A stretch of 64,000 nucleotides of DNA from assembly GCF_014648655.1 (NCBI RefSeq), contig NZ_BMRN01000002.1, forward strand, positions 310,001-374,000, given 5' to 3'. The stretch comes from Streptomyces atratus. GTDB lineage: Bacteria > Actinomycetota > Actinomycetes > Streptomycetales > Streptomycetaceae. The notes beneath the pieces were generated by a model that did no database searches, was not told the origin of the DNA, and saw only the letters and a program-made list of their open reading frames with translations. Position numbers and translations under genes: made by a program. Shown here piece after piece: positions 50,583 through 60,092 of this stretch. Within the stretch, counting starts at the first letter, position 1. Each line of letters opens with the position of its first letter.

Positions 50583-51581
50583 TTACTTGACCTCGACGCG
50601 GATGTCGTTGCGGAGCTTGGCCGCGGTGTTGGCTGCGTCGTCCATGGACACACTCTTACCGGTCATGAGCGCGGCCATATCCATGTCGATGACCACGGCA
50701 ACGGTGCTGTGGTCGCCCCAGATGCAGAACGGCACGCTGGTGGCCTTGCCGGTGGTGGCATCGGCTGGGGATTTGGATTCCTGGCATTTGAGGATGCCGT
50801 TCTCGAATCCAACCGGGCTGAAGGATTTCGGGTTGCCGACCAGTTGTCCGTCCTTCTTGTCGCCCTTTGCGGGCTCTTCCTTCATCTTGCCGAACATGGC
50901 GTCGACGACGGCCTCAGGATCGTCGATCGTGCCGTAGACCCCGCCGAACGACAGAATCTTCTGGGAGGCTGCCTCACCGGAGGTGTAGCTGGCCGCGACC
51001 TGCTTGGCGTTTGCCACCCCCCACTTCTCGAACTCCTTGACGTCGTCCGACGCCGTCTTGGTGTCGCCGCTCGCGCTCGGGCTCTTCTTGTACGTCCCGT
51101 CGATCACCGTCTCCGGCGTCGTCAGCTTGTACGTCTTGCCGTCGTCGGCAACCGAACTGCCCCCGCCCGACGTCAGGAAGTACACCCCGCCCGCGATGAC
51201 CGCCAGTGCCACGACCGCGCCGCCGATGATCAGGCCGGTCTTCTTCTTCGGCTGGGCCGGGGGCATCGGCATCGTGCCGTAGGCCTGCTGGCCGCCGTAC
51301 GGCGGCGTGGGCGGCTGCTGGCCGTACGGGCCCGGCTGCTGGGCCTGCGGGTAGCCGTAGCCCGGCTGGGGCTGCTGCTGCGGCGGGACACCCTGGGGGG
51401 CCTGCTGGGGGTACCCGTAACCGGGCTGGCCCTGCGGCGGACCCTGGGGCGGCTGGCCACCGTACGGGCCCGGCTGCTGGCCGTACGGGCCGGGCTGGCC
51501 CTGGGGCGGCTGGCCACCGTACGGTCCGGGCTGGCCCTGTGGAGGCTGGCCGCCGTACGGGCCCGGCTGGTTGTAGCTCAT
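50583..51581 (-). CDS. proline/glycine-rich single-pass membrane protein
   Basis: A 332-residue protein. The first ~110 residues are a cytoplasmic repeat region of [12 protein letters not shown] type, followed by KKKTG, one membrane helix ([20 protein letters not shown] ~ 118-137) and an extracytoplasmic alpha/beta domain. This N-terminal low-complexity plus single TM layout is common in Streptomyces and often has an unknown C-terminal domain. The ATG at 51581 is chosen as [11 protein letters not shown] with AGGGGAC upstream. It lies between clpX and valS; function unknown. Confidence 0.8.
   Translation of the reverse strand: MSYNQPGPYGGQPPQGQPGPYGGQPPQGQPGPYGQQPGPYGGQPPQGPPQGQPGYGYPQQAPQGVPPQQQPQPGYGYPQAQQPGPYGQQPPTPPYGGQQAYGTMPMPPAQPKKKTGLIIGGAVVALAVIAGGVYFLTSGGGSSVADDGKTYKLTTPETVIDGTYKKSPSASGDTKTASDDVKEFEKWGVANAKQVAASYTSGEAASQKILSFGGVYGTIDDPEAVVDAMFGKMKEEPAKGDKKDGQLVGNPKSFSPVGFENGILKCQESKSPADATTGKATSVPFCIWGDHSTVAVVIDMDMAALMTGKSVSMDDAANTAAKLRNDIRVEVK
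51440..51575. repeat. repeated codons for [16 protein letters not shown] units
   Basis: Several near-identical 33- to 36-base units encode [12 protein letters not shown] repeats at the start of the membrane protein. Such tracts vary in copy number among strains. Confidence 0.75.
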
Positions 51582-51721
51582 CTGCGGTGTCCCCTGTTCG
51601 GAATGCTTATGCGTTCCGAACATCCTGGCGGAAGGGTCGCCCGTATGGACCACCGGGAGTCACACCGTTACTGAACAAACCGGTTTCAGCGCACGACTGT
51701 GACGGCCCTAAACTGTCCCCC

Positions 51722-54343
51722 GTGACCGAGAACACTCAGCAGACGCCAGCCAGCAACCCCGAACTGCCGACCCAGTACGCACCGGCCGAGGTAGAGGGGA
51801 AGCTGTATGAGCGCTGGGTAGAACGTGGTTACTTCGAAGCCGACGAGCACAGCGAGAAGCCGCCGTACTCCATCGTCATCCCGCCGCCGAACGTCACGGG
51901 CAGCCTGCACCTGGGGCACGCCTTCGAGCACACGCTGATCGACGCCCTCGTCCGCCGCAAGCGCATGCAGGGCTTCGAGGCGCTGTACCAGCCCGGAATG
52001 GACCACGCCGGCATCGCCACCCAGAACGTCGTCGAGCGTGAGCTCGGCAAGGAGGGCAAGTCCCGCCACGACCTGGGCCGCGAGGCGTTCGTCGAGCGCG
52101 TCTGGAAGTGGAAGAACGAGTCCGGCGGCCAGATCTCCGGCCAGATGCGCCGGCTCGGCGAGGGCGTCGCCTGGTCCCGTGAGCGCTTCACCATGGACGA
52201 AGGCCTGTCCACCGCCGTCCAGACCGTCTTCAAGAAGATGTACGACGACGGGCTGATCTACCGCGCCGAGCGCATCATCAACTGGTGCCCGCGCTGTCTG
52301 ACCGCGATCTCGGACATCGAGGTCGAGTACCAGGACGACGACGGCGAGCTCGTCTCCATGACGTACGGGGAGGGCGATGACACCATCGTCGTCGCCACGA
52401 CCCGCGCCGAGACGATGCTCGGTGACACCGCGGTCGCCGTCCACCCCGACGACGAGCGCTACAAGCACCTGATCGGCAGGCAGATCAAGCTGCCGCTGAC
52501 CGACCGCACGATCCCCGTCGTCGCCGACCACCACGTCGACCCGGAGTTCGGCACCGGCGCCGTGAAGGTCACGCCCGCCCACGACCCGAACGACTTCGAG
52601 ATCGGCAAGCGCCACGACCTGCCGTTCCTCACGGTCATGGACGAGCGCGCGGTCATCACCGTCCCCGGCCCGTTCGAGGGACTCGACCGCCTGGAGGCCC
52701 GGTCCGCCATCGTCGGCGCGCTGCGCGCCGAGGGCCGGATCGTCGCAGAGAAGCGTCCGTACCTCCACTCCGTCGGCCACTGCTCGCGCTGCAAGACCAC
52801 CATCGAGCCGCGCCTGTCCCTCCAGTGGTGGGTCAAGGTCGCCCCGCTCGCCAAGGCGGCCGGTGACGCCGTCCGCGACGGCAGCGTCAAGATCCACCCG
52901 CAGGAGATGGAGAAGCGGTACTTCGACTGGGTCGACAACCTCCACGACTGGACGATCTCGCGCCAGCTCTGGTGGGGCCACCGCATCCCCGTCTGGTACG
53001 GCCCGAACGGCGAGGTCGTCTGCGTCGGACCGGACGACGAGGTCCCCACGGGCGAGGGCTGGACGCAGGACAGCGATGTCCTGGACACCTGGTTCTCCTC
53101 CGGCCTGTGGCCGTTCTCCACGCTCGGCTGGCCGCAGCAGACCGACAGCCTCGCGAAGTTCTATCCGAACTCCGTCCTGGTCACCGGCTACGACATCCTC
53201 TTCTTCTGGGTCGCCCGGATGATGATGTTCGGCCTGTACGTCAACGACGGTGTCCCGCCCTTCAAGACCATCGTCCTGCACGGCATGGTCCGTGACGAGT
53301 TCGGCAAGAAGATGTCGAAGTCGTTCGGCAATGTCGTCAACCCGCTGGACTGGATGGACAAGTACGGCTCCGACGCGCTGCGCTTCACCCTGGCGCGCGG
53401 TGCCAACCCGGGCACCGACGTCCCGATCGGTGAGGAGTGGGTCCAGGGTTCCGCCAAGTTCGCCAACAAGATCTGGAACGCGACCCGCTTCGCCCTGATG
53501 AACGGCGCCACGATCGAGGGCGAACTGCCGTCCGCCGACGAGATGTCGGTGACCGAGCGATGGATCCTGTCCCGGCTGAACAAGACCGTCGCCGAAGTCG
53601 ACGCGTACTACGACGACTTCCAGTTCTCCAAGCTCAGCGAGACACTGAGGCACTTCGCCTGGGACGAGGTCTTCGACTGGTACGTCGAGCTGTCCAAGAC
53701 CACGTTCTTCGCGGGCGGCAAGCCGGCCGAGGTCTCGGGCCGGGTCCTCGGTGAGGTCCTCGACGTGATGCTGCGGCTGCTGCACCCGGTCGTCCCGTTC
53801 GTCACGGAGACGCTCTGGACCGCGCTCACCGGCCGGGAGTCCGTCGTCATCGCCGACTGGCCGACCGACTCCGGCTTCCGCGACGACGCGGCCGAGAAGG
53901 AGATCGAGCTCGTCCAGCAGGTCGTCACCGAGGTCCGCCGGTTCCGCTCCGACCAGGGCCTGCAGCCCGGCCAGAAGGTCCCGGCCGAGCTCACCCTGAC
54001 CGGCACGGCGCTCGCCCCGCACGAGGCGGCCATCCGCCAGCTGCTGCGCCTGCAGCCCGCCGGGGACGGCTTCCACGCCACCGCGTCGCTGCCGGTCGCG
54101 GGGGCCACGGTCGCCCTCGACCTGTCCGGCACGATCGACGTCGAGGCCGAGCGCAAGCGCCTGACGAAGGACCTGGGCGCTGCCGAGAAGGAGAAGGCCC
54201 AGGCCAACGGCAAGCTCTCCAACGAGGCGTTCCTCGGCAAGGCCCCGGACAACGTGGTCGACAAGATCCGTGGCCGGCTCGCCAAGGCCGAGGCGGACAT
54301 CGAGCGGATCACCAACCAACTGGCGAACCTGCCGCAGGGCTGA
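51722..54343 (+). CDS. valS: valyl-tRNA synthetase
   Basis: An 873-residue class I synthetase that charges tRNA-Val. It has the HIGH motif as HLGH (63-66, in [15 protein letters not shown]), the editing (CP1) domain at ~200-390, the KMSKS loop exactly (530-534), the anticodon-binding domain and a C-terminal coiled coil (~805-870) rich in Lys/Glu. GTG start at 51722 after CCCC; longer frames have no support. No T-box is visible upstream. Confidence 0.97.
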   Translation: MTENTQQTPASNPELPTQYAPAEVEGKLYERWVERGYFEADEHSEKPPYSIVIPPPNVTGSLHLGHAFEHTLIDALVRRKRMQGFEALYQPGMDHAGIATQNVVERELGKEGKSRHDLGREAFVERVWKWKNESGGQISGQMRRLGEGVAWSRERFTMDEGLSTAVQTVFKKMYDDGLIYRAERIINWCPRCLTAISDIEVEYQDDDGELVSMTYGEGDDTIVVATTRAETMLGDTAVAVHPDDERYKHLIGRQIKLPLTDRTIPVVADHHVDPEFGTGAVKVTPAHDPNDFEIGKRHDLPFLTVMDERAVITVPGPFEGLDRLEARSAIVGALRAEGRIVAEKRPYLHSVGHCSRCKTTIEPRLSLQWWVKVAPLAKAAGDAVRDGSVKIHPQEMEKRYFDWVDNLHDWTISRQLWWGHRIPVWYGPNGEVVCVGPDDEVPTGEGWTQDSDVLDTWFSSGLWPFSTLGWPQQTDSLAKFYPNSVLVTGYDILFFWVARMMMFGLYVNDGVPPFKTIVLHGMVRDEFGKKMSKSFGNVVNPLDWMDKYGSDALRFTLARGANPGTDVPIGEEWVQGSAKFANKIWNATRFALMNGATIEGELPSADEMSVTERWILSRLNKTVAEVDAYYDDFQFSKLSETLRHFAWDEVFDWYVELSKTTFFAGGKPAEVSGRVLGEVLDVMLRLLHPVVPFVTETLWTALTGRESVVIADWPTDSGFRDDAAEKEIELVQQVVTEVRRFRSDQGLQPGQKVPAELTLTGTALAPHEAAIRQLLRLQPAGDGFHATASLPVAGATVALDLSGTIDVEAERKRLTKDLGAAEKEKAQANGKLSNEAFLGKAPDNVVDKIRGRLAKAEADIERITNQLANLPQG

Positions 54344-54357
54344 TCACCCGCTGAGGG

Positions 54358-54399
54358 CGAAGCCCCCGCATTCCCGCTGCCGGGAGTACGGGGGCTTCG
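54358..54399. terminator. terminator between valS and folC
   Basis: CGAAGCCCCCG / CGGGGGCTTCG, 11 bp, with an inner CCCG/CGGG stem in the loop. It starts 15 bases after valS. Confidence 0.85.
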
Positions 54400-54476
54400 A
54401 CCGTCCCCGCGCACGGTCCGGGCTCCGGCGACCGGGCGCTGCGCGCGATGTCCGTGTCCATCCGTAGACTGGCCCC

Positions 54477-56000
54477 GTGAGTGAGCCCCGCCCTTCCGAC
54501 CGGCACGACGCCTCCGATCCCGACGAGACCTTCGCGGAGATCGTCGACGAAGCGACCCAGCGCGACCCCGACCTGGCGGTGATCGAGGCCGGGAGCCGTA
54601 CCCTGCGCACCCGCTCGGGACCGCCGCAGGGCCAGGACGTCCCCGTCCGCCCCGCCGACCCCGAGGTGGACAAGGCGCTTCGCGCGGTGGAGCAGGAGCT
54701 CGCCGGACGCTGGGGCGAGACCAAGCTGGAGCCTTCCGTCGCGCGTATCGCCGCGCTGATGGATGTGCTCGGCGAGCCGCAGCGCGCGTACCCCTCGATC
54801 CACATCACCGGGACCAATGGCAAGACCAGCACGGCCCGCATGATCGAGGCGCTGCTCGGCGCCTTCGACCTGCGCACCGGCCGCTACACATCGCCGCACG
54901 TCCAGTCGATCACCGAGCGGATCAGCCTGGACGGTGCCCCGATGGACCCCGAGCGGTTCATCGAGGCGTACCAGGACATCAAGCCGTACGTGGAGATGGT
55001 CGACGCCCAGCAGCCGTACCGGCTCTCCTTCTTCGAGGTGCTGACGGGCATGGCCTACGCGGCCTTCGCCGACACGCCGGTCGATGTCGCCGTCGTGGAG
55101 GTCGGCATGGGCGGCAGCTGGGACGCGACCAACGTCATCGACGCCTCGGTCGCCGTCGTCACCCCCATTTCGCTCGACCACACCGACCGGCTCGGCGCCA
55201 CGCACGCCGAGATCGCCGGTGAGAAGGCCGGGATCATCAAGCAGGGCGCCACGGTCATCCTGGCGCAGCAGCCGGTGGACGCCGCGCAGGTCATGCTGAA
55301 GAAGGCCGTCGAGGTCGATGCCACGGTCGCCCGCGAGGGCATGGAGTTCGGTGTCGTCTCCCGTGAGATCGCCGTCGGCGGACAGTTGCTGACGCTGCGC
55401 GGCCTCGGCGGCGAGTACACGGAGATCTTCCTCCCGCTGTACGGCGCCCACCAGGCGCACAACGCGGCGGTGGCGCTCGCCGCAGTGGAGGCTTTCTTCG
55501 GGATCGGCGCCGAGCAGCCCGGCGCACTCGACATCGACACGGTCCGCCGGGCCTTCGCCTCGGTGATCTCGCCGGGCCGCCTCGAAGTGGTCCGCAGCAG
55601 CCCGACCGTCGTCCTGGACGCGGCCCACAACCCGGCGGGCGCCCGCGCCACCGCCGACGGGCTCTCCGAGGCGTTCGGCTTCTCCCGGCTGATCGGTGTG
55701 GTCGGCGCCAGCGGCGACAAGGACGTCAAGGGGCTGCTCGAAGCCTTCGAGCCGATCTTCGCCGAGGTCGTCATCACCCAGAACTCCAGCGGCCGCGCGA
55801 TGGACGCCGACGAACTGGCCGCCGTCGCGGTCGAGGTCTTCGGCAACGACCGCGTCCAGGTCGAACCGCGTCTGGACGACGCGCTGGAGGCGGCGATCAC
55901 TCTCGCCGAGGAGGAGGACGAGTATGCGGGCGCCGGCGTCCTGGTGACCGGTTCCGTGATCACGGTCGGCGAGGCCCGACTGCTCCTGGGAAGGCACTGA
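54477..56000 (+). CDS. folC: folylpolyglutamate synthase / dihydrofolate synthase
   Basis: A 507-residue Mur-ligase-like enzyme that adds glutamates to folates. The P-loop is ITGTNGKTSTARMIEAL (~111-127), and SLDHTDRLGATHAEIAGEKAGIIK is the Mg/ATP and FolC signature region (quoted in part: LGATHAEIAGEKAG). VLDAAHNPAGARA follows. The N-terminal ~65 residues are an extra polar extension common in Streptomyces. GTG start at 54477. It is coupled to the DUF4233 gene three bases downstream. Confidence 0.95.
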   Translation: MSEPRPSDRHDASDPDETFAEIVDEATQRDPDLAVIEAGSRTLRTRSGPPQGQDVPVRPADPEVDKALRAVEQELAGRWGETKLEPSVARIAALMDVLGEPQRAYPSIHITGTNGKTSTARMIEALLGAFDLRTGRYTSPHVQSITERISLDGAPMDPERFIEAYQDIKPYVEMVDAQQPYRLSFFEVLTGMAYAAFADTPVDVAVVEVGMGGSWDATNVIDASVAVVTPISLDHTDRLGATHAEIAGEKAGIIKQGATVILAQQPVDAAQVMLKKAVEVDATVAREGMEFGVVSREIAVGGQLLTLRGLGGEYTEIFLPLYGAHQAHNAAVALAAVEAFFGIGAEQPGALDIDTVRRAFASVISPGRLEVVRSSPTVVLDAAHNPAGARATADGLSEAFGFSRLIGVVGASGDKDVKGLLEAFEPIFAEVVITQNSSGRAMDADELAAVAVEVFGNDRVQVEPRLDDALEAAITLAEEEDEYAGAGVLVTGSVITVGEARLLLGRH

Positions 56001-56003
56001 CCC

Positions 56004-56363
56004 GTGCGTACGCTCTGTGCATCGACGCTGATCGGTGAGTTCTTCGTGATCGGCTTCGCCGGACTCGTCGCGATGAAGTCCGACGATCTGACGAACACCA
56101 CGGTCTGGACGGTCTGCGGCATCGGCATGCTGCTGTCCGTGCTGCTCTGCGGGATGATCACCCGCCCCGGCGGGATACAGCTCGGCTGGGCGCTGCAGAT
56201 CGCCCTGGTGCTGAGCGGTTTCGTCGTCCCGATGATGTTCATCCTCGGCCTGGTCTTCGGCGGCCTGTGGTGGGCCTCGGTGTACTACGGCCGCAAGATC
56301 GACGAGGTGAAGGCCCGTTGGGCGGCCGCGCAGGAGGCGGCCGAGGCCCCGGCCGGTGGCTGA
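56004..56363 (+). CDS. DUF4233 membrane protein
   Basis: A 119-residue protein with about four hydrophobic segments and a basic/acidic tail (KIDEVKARWAAAQE). DUF4233 genes nearly always follow folC in actinobacteria, as here with only three bases between. No biochemical function is known. GTG start at 56004. Confidence 0.88.
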   Translation: MRTLCASTLIGEFFVIGFAGLVAMKSDDLTNTTVWTVCGIGMLLSVLLCGMITRPGGIQLGWALQIALVLSGFVVPMMFILGLVFGGLWWASVYYGRKIDEVKARWAAAQEAAEAPAGG

Positions 56364-56459
56364 TCCGGCACCCCGTGGCCAAACCCGGCCGCAGGGCCGT
56401 CCCCGTACCCCTGTAGCCTCGCTTCACCGCACCCGCATGCCTGCAAGGAGCCGCACACC

Positions 56460-56873
56460 ATGACCCAGCGCACCCTCGTTCTCCTCAAGCCCGACGCCGT
56501 CCGGCGCGGACTCGTCGGCGAGATCGTCGGGCGGATCGAGCGCAAGGCCGGCTGGCGGATCACCGCGCTGGAGCTGCGCACCCTCGACCGCGCCACGCTG
56601 GAGCAGCACTACGCCGAGCACGTCGGCCGCCCCTTCTACGAGCCGCTCGTCGAGTTCATGCAGTCCGGCCCGATCGTGGCGCTGGTCGCCGAGGGCGAGC
56701 GGGTCATCGAGGGCATCCGTACGCTGGCCGGCCCCACCGACCCGATCGCCGCCGCGCCCGGCTCCATCCGTGGTGACTTCGGCACGATCACGCGGGAGAA
56801 CCTCATCCACGCCTCGGACTCCGAGGAGTCCGCAGAGCGAGAACTGAAGCTCTTCTTCCCGGGCCTTTCCTGA
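56460..56873 (+). CDS. ndk: nucleoside diphosphate kinase
   Basis: A 137-residue Ndk that transfers gamma-phosphate between nucleotides through phospho-His117 (NLIHASDS). TLVLLKPDAVRRGLVG is the N-terminal signature, and the length is typical. ATG at 56460 with AAGGAG nearby. It probably belongs to the folC-DUF4233-ndk unit. Confidence 0.97.
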   Translation: MTQRTLVLLKPDAVRRGLVGEIVGRIERKAGWRITALELRTLDRATLEQHYAEHVGRPFYEPLVEFMQSGPIVALVAEGERVIEGIRTLAGPTDPIAAAPGSIRGDFGTITRENLIHASDSEESAERELKLFFPGLS

Positions 56874-56906
56874 CCCCTGATCAGCCGAACAGCGCTCATG
56901 ACCTGG

Positions 56907-56932
56907 GGCGACCGAATTAATTCGGTCGCCCT
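56907..56932. terminator. 26-bp perfect palindrome between ndk and mreB
   Basis: GGGCGACCGAATT followed at once by its exact complement, with no spacer. It begins 34 bases after ndk. It can act as a terminator for ndk, but the AATT centre and absence of a loop also suit a protein-binding site. Confidence 0.75.
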
Positions 56933-56942
56933 TCGGCATAGG

Positions 56943-57008
56943 GTTCCGGATCGCGGGAACGCATCACTCCGACGTAACGTCACCATGAGTGGAACGGCCA
57001 CCCGTTCC
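56943..57008. promoter_or_regulatory. pair of GGAAC-type dyads upstream of mreB
   Basis: GTTCC-8 nt-GGAAC (56943-56960) and GGAACGG-CCAC-CCGTTCC (56991-57008) lie 135-200 bases before mreB. GGAAC is the -35 core of envelope-stress ECF (SigE-type) promoters in Streptomyces, which are known to drive mre, so at least one may be a promoter element; the symmetry suggests a regulator site too. Confidence 0.5.
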
Positions 57009-57142
57009 GCCCACAAAGGCGAAGGACCCTCGCGCGGTGTCCGTGCACACGGCACTACGATGGAATCTTCCACGCCCACAGCGCTCACCTCGCCAACCAG
57101 AACAAGCCATCATCGCTTGTCCGGAAGGCCCGACGCATCCTC

Positions 57143-58183
57143 ATGGGGAACAAGGGGAACTCAATGTCGTTCATCGGCCGTGACATGGCTATCGACCTCG
57201 GGACTGCCAACACGCTGGTGTACGTCAGGGGGCGCGGCATCGTTCTGAACGAGCCGTCCGTCGTGGCCATCAACACCAACACCGGCGGCATCCTGGCGGT
57301 CGGCTCCGAGGCCAAGAAGATGATCGGGCGTACACCGGGCAACATCGTTGCCGTACGGCCCCTGAAGGACGGCGTGATCGCCGACTTCGAGATCACCGAG
57401 CGGATGCTCCGCTACTTCATCCTGAAGATCCACAAGCGCCGCTACCTGGCCCGCCCGCGGGTCGTCGTCTGCGTGCCCTCCGGCATCACCGGGGTCGAGC
57501 GACGCGCCGTCATCGAGGCATCGACGCAGGCCGGCGCGCGCCAGGTGCACATCATCGAGGAGCCCATGGCGGCGGCCATCGGATCGGGGCTGCCGGTCCA
57601 CGAGGCCACTGGCAACATGGTGGTCGACATCGGTGGCGGCACCACCGAGGTCGCGGTCATCTCGCTCGGCGGAATCGTCACTGCCCAGTCGATCCGGGTC
57701 GCCGGTGACGAGCTGGACAACGCGATCATCCAGCACATCAAGAAGGAGTACTCGCTGCTCCTCGGTGAGCGCAGCGCCGAACAGATCAAGATCACGATCG
57801 GTTCGGCGTACGACATGGACAAGGACGAGCACACCGAGATTCGCGGCCGCGACCTGGTCTCCGGGTTGCCCAAGACCGTGGTCGTCTCGGCCGCCGAGGT
57901 CCGCAAGGCCATCGAGGAGCCGGTCAACGCGATCGTCGACGCGGTGAAGACCACGCTCGACAAGTGCCCGCCGGAGCTCTCCGGCGACGTCATGGACCGC
58001 GGCATCGTCCTCACCGGCGGCGGCGCGCTGCTGCGCGGACTGGACGAGCGGCTGCGGCGCGAGACCGGCATGCCGATCCACATCGCCGAGGACCCGCTGG
58101 ACTCGGTGGCGCTCGGGTCCGGCAAGTGCGTCGAGGAGTTCGAGGCGCTCCAGCAGGTGCTGGACGCCCAGCCCCGCAGGTAG
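57143..58183 (+). CDS. mreB: rod-shape determining protein MreB (actin-like)
   Basis: A 346-residue actin homologue: phosphate 1 loop [13 protein letters not shown], phosphate 2 [13 protein letters not shown], adenosine motif [13 protein letters not shown]. In Streptomyces MreB works mainly in aerial hyphae and spore wall formation. The annotated-type start gives [14 protein letters not shown]; the ATG at 57164 (MSFIGRD) has a better spaced AAGGGGA and may be the true start. It leads the mreBCD-PBP2-rodA operon. Confidence 0.96.
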   Translation: MGNKGNSMSFIGRDMAIDLGTANTLVYVRGRGIVLNEPSVVAINTNTGGILAVGSEAKKMIGRTPGNIVAVRPLKDGVIADFEITERMLRYFILKIHKRRYLARPRVVVCVPSGITGVERRAVIEASTQAGARQVHIIEEPMAAAIGSGLPVHEATGNMVVDIGGGTTEVAVISLGGIVTAQSIRVAGDELDNAIIQHIKKEYSLLLGERSAEQIKITIGSAYDMDKDEHTEIRGRDLVSGLPKTVVVSAAEVRKAIEEPVNAIVDAVKTTLDKCPPELSGDVMDRGIVLTGGGALLRGLDERLRRETGMPIHIAEDPLDSVALGSGKCVEEFEALQQVLDAQPRR

Positions 58184-58307
58184 CCGCACGGCCCGGCCCA
58201 CGGATGAACAACACATCGGTCTGCTGTACGGACCACTGCCGCTCCGTACGGCCGATCGTTGATATACAGGCACGAACATTCCGACGAGGAAGGCACGGCC
58301 GCCGCAC

Positions 58308-59360
58308 GTGAGGGACACACGAGAGAGCCGGCTGCTCCTGGTGCTGCTGATCGCCATCGCATTCGCATTGATCACGGTGGACATCCGCGGCGGCGAGGAG
58401 TCACCGGTGGACGGCGCCCGGCGGGCCGCCGCCACGGTCTTCGGGCCGGTTGAGAAAGGCGTCGCGGCAGCCGTCGACCCGGTGGGCAACGCCATAGGGG
58501 CGGTACGCGACTCCGGTGCACGGCACAACCGGATCGCCGAGCTGGAGCAGCAGAACGCCGCGCTCAAGACGAAGCTCGGCAGCGACGACCAGAACCGCAA
58601 CCGGGTCCGCGAGCTGGACCGGATGCTGAAGAAGTCGGCCGCCGGACAGTACGGCATCAAGGCCGCCGAGGTCATCGCCATAGGAGCGGCCCAGGGCTTC
58701 TCCTGGACGGTCACGATCGACGCGGGCTCCAACGACGGCATCAAGCGCGACATGACCGTCATCAACGGCGACGGTCTCGTCGGCCGGATCACCACCGTCG
58801 GCCCGGACACGGCCACGGTGCTCCTGGCCAACGACCCCGACTTCACCGTCGGCACCCGTATGGAGAAGACCGACGAACTGGGCTTCGCCACCGGCCAGGG
58901 CTCCCAGCCGCTGTCCGTCCAGTTCCTCAACGGCAAGGCCAAGGTGAAGAAGGGCGACCGTCTTGTCACCTTCGGCTCCAGCAAGAACAAACCGTTCGTG
59001 CCCGGCGTCCCGGTCGGTGAGGTCGTCCGCGTCGACCCGTCGGGCGGCGGCCTGACCCGTACCGTCTATGTCCGCCCGTACGTCGGGTTCAGCAAGCTCG
59101 ACATCGTCGGCATCGTCGTCCAGGCCCCGCGCCAGGACCCCCGCGACATGCTCCTCCCGAAGGCGCCCGCCAAGCCCGCCAAACCCAAACCCACTCCGAC
59201 CGTCACCGTCACGATCTCGCCCAACGGCGACATCGTCGACGCCGCCGGCAACGTCGTCGGGAATGTCAACGAGAGCCCGGACCCCAGCGGAAGCCCGGAC
59301 CCGAGCGGCGGTCCGAACGCCACACCGAGCGCCGACAACGCGGTAGACGAGCAGAGGTAG
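58308..59360 (+). CDS. mreC: rod-shape determining protein MreC
   Basis: A 350-residue bitopic protein. One membrane helix (~9-24) is followed by a coiled coil (~70-105, IAELEQQNAALKTKL) and the MreC beta domains outside the membrane. A Pro/Lys then Ser/Asp/Pro-rich low-complexity tail (~285-350) is typical of actinobacteria. It links MreB/MreD with PBP2. GTG start at 58308. Confidence 0.95.
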   Translation: MRDTRESRLLLVLLIAIAFALITVDIRGGEESPVDGARRAAATVFGPVEKGVAAAVDPVGNAIGAVRDSGARHNRIAELEQQNAALKTKLGSDDQNRNRVRELDRMLKKSAAGQYGIKAAEVIAIGAAQGFSWTVTIDAGSNDGIKRDMTVINGDGLVGRITTVGPDTATVLLANDPDFTVGTRMEKTDELGFATGQGSQPLSVQFLNGKAKVKKGDRLVTFGSSKNKPFVPGVPVGEVVRVDPSGGGLTRTVYVRPYVGFSKLDIVGIVVQAPRQDPRDMLLPKAPAKPAKPKPTPTVTVTISPNGDIVDAAGNVVGNVNESPDPSGSPDPSGGPNATPSADNAVDEQR

Positions 59361-59371
59361 AGCTGATCCCC

Positions 59372-60031
59372 ATGCGCTTGAACCGGACTCTGCTCTCCAT
59401 CGTCCTGGTCGTGGTCGCCCTCGTCGTCCAGGTTTCCGTGCTCGCCCGCCTCCAGCTTCCCGGCGCCGTGCCCGACCTGTTGCTCCTCGTCGTCCTCGGA
59501 CTCGCCTTCGTGTACGGGCATGTCAGCGGCGCCCTCATCGGCTTCGGCGCGGGACTCCTCGCCGACCTGGCGCCACCCGCCGACCACGCAGCCGGACGCT
59601 ACGCACTGGTCCTCTGCGTCATCGGCTACTTCGCCGGACTGGTCAAGCCGGAGAACGGGCAGCTCAAGTCGGCCTTCGTACCGATGGTCGCGGTAGTCGC
59701 CGCAGCGATCGGCTCGACGCTGCTGTACGCGCTCGTCGGCGCGCTCGTCGGGGACACGGCGGCCCGTCATGTGGGCCTCGGCAGCCTGCTGTTCACCGCC
59801 GCCGTCTACGACCTGCTCCTCGCGCCGTTCGTCGTTCCCCTGATCATGGCGATCGCCAGACGCACGGTGAACGATCCGCTCTCCGACTCCTCCGGCGGCG
59901 ACGTCGCCGCGGGCTGGCTGGCCTCCGGCACCGGACTGCGGATCGGCAGCCAGCGCGGCGGACTGCGCGTCAAGGTCGCCCGCAACCGAGCGGCACGCGC
60001 CGGACGGATCAAGGGAGTCAAGCGACTGTGA
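59372..60031 (+). CDS. mreD: rod-shape determining protein MreD
   Basis: A 219-residue membrane protein with five to six helices and a basic cytoplasmic C-terminal tail (RVKVARNRAARAGRIKGVKR). It lies 11 bases after mreC and completes the Mre membrane complex that positions the elongation or sporulation wall machinery. Confidence 0.93.
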   Translation: MRLNRTLLSIVLVVVALVVQVSVLARLQLPGAVPDLLLLVVLGLAFVYGHVSGALIGFGAGLLADLAPPADHAAGRYALVLCVIGYFAGLVKPENGQLKSAFVPMVAVVAAAIGSTLLYALVGALVGDTAARHVGLGSLLFTAAVYDLLLAPFVVPLIMAIARRTVNDPLSDSSGGDVAAGWLASGTGLRIGSQRGGLRVKVARNRAARAGRIKGVKRL

Positions 60032-60092
60032 GGCCGCACCACAGCGGGGACACCCCCCGCATCTCCGGCCCGACCACCACCGGGGGCGCCCC

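Noticed and set aside
51600..51721. T-box or other riboswitch upstream of valS
   Set aside because: The leader is about 120 bases and lacks the T-box sequence and specifier stem.
51686..54319. 877-codon open frame on the minus strand opposite valS
   Set aside because: It mirrors valS codon structure (runs of Val-Asp-Leu-Gly) and has no domain; this is the usual high-GC shadow.
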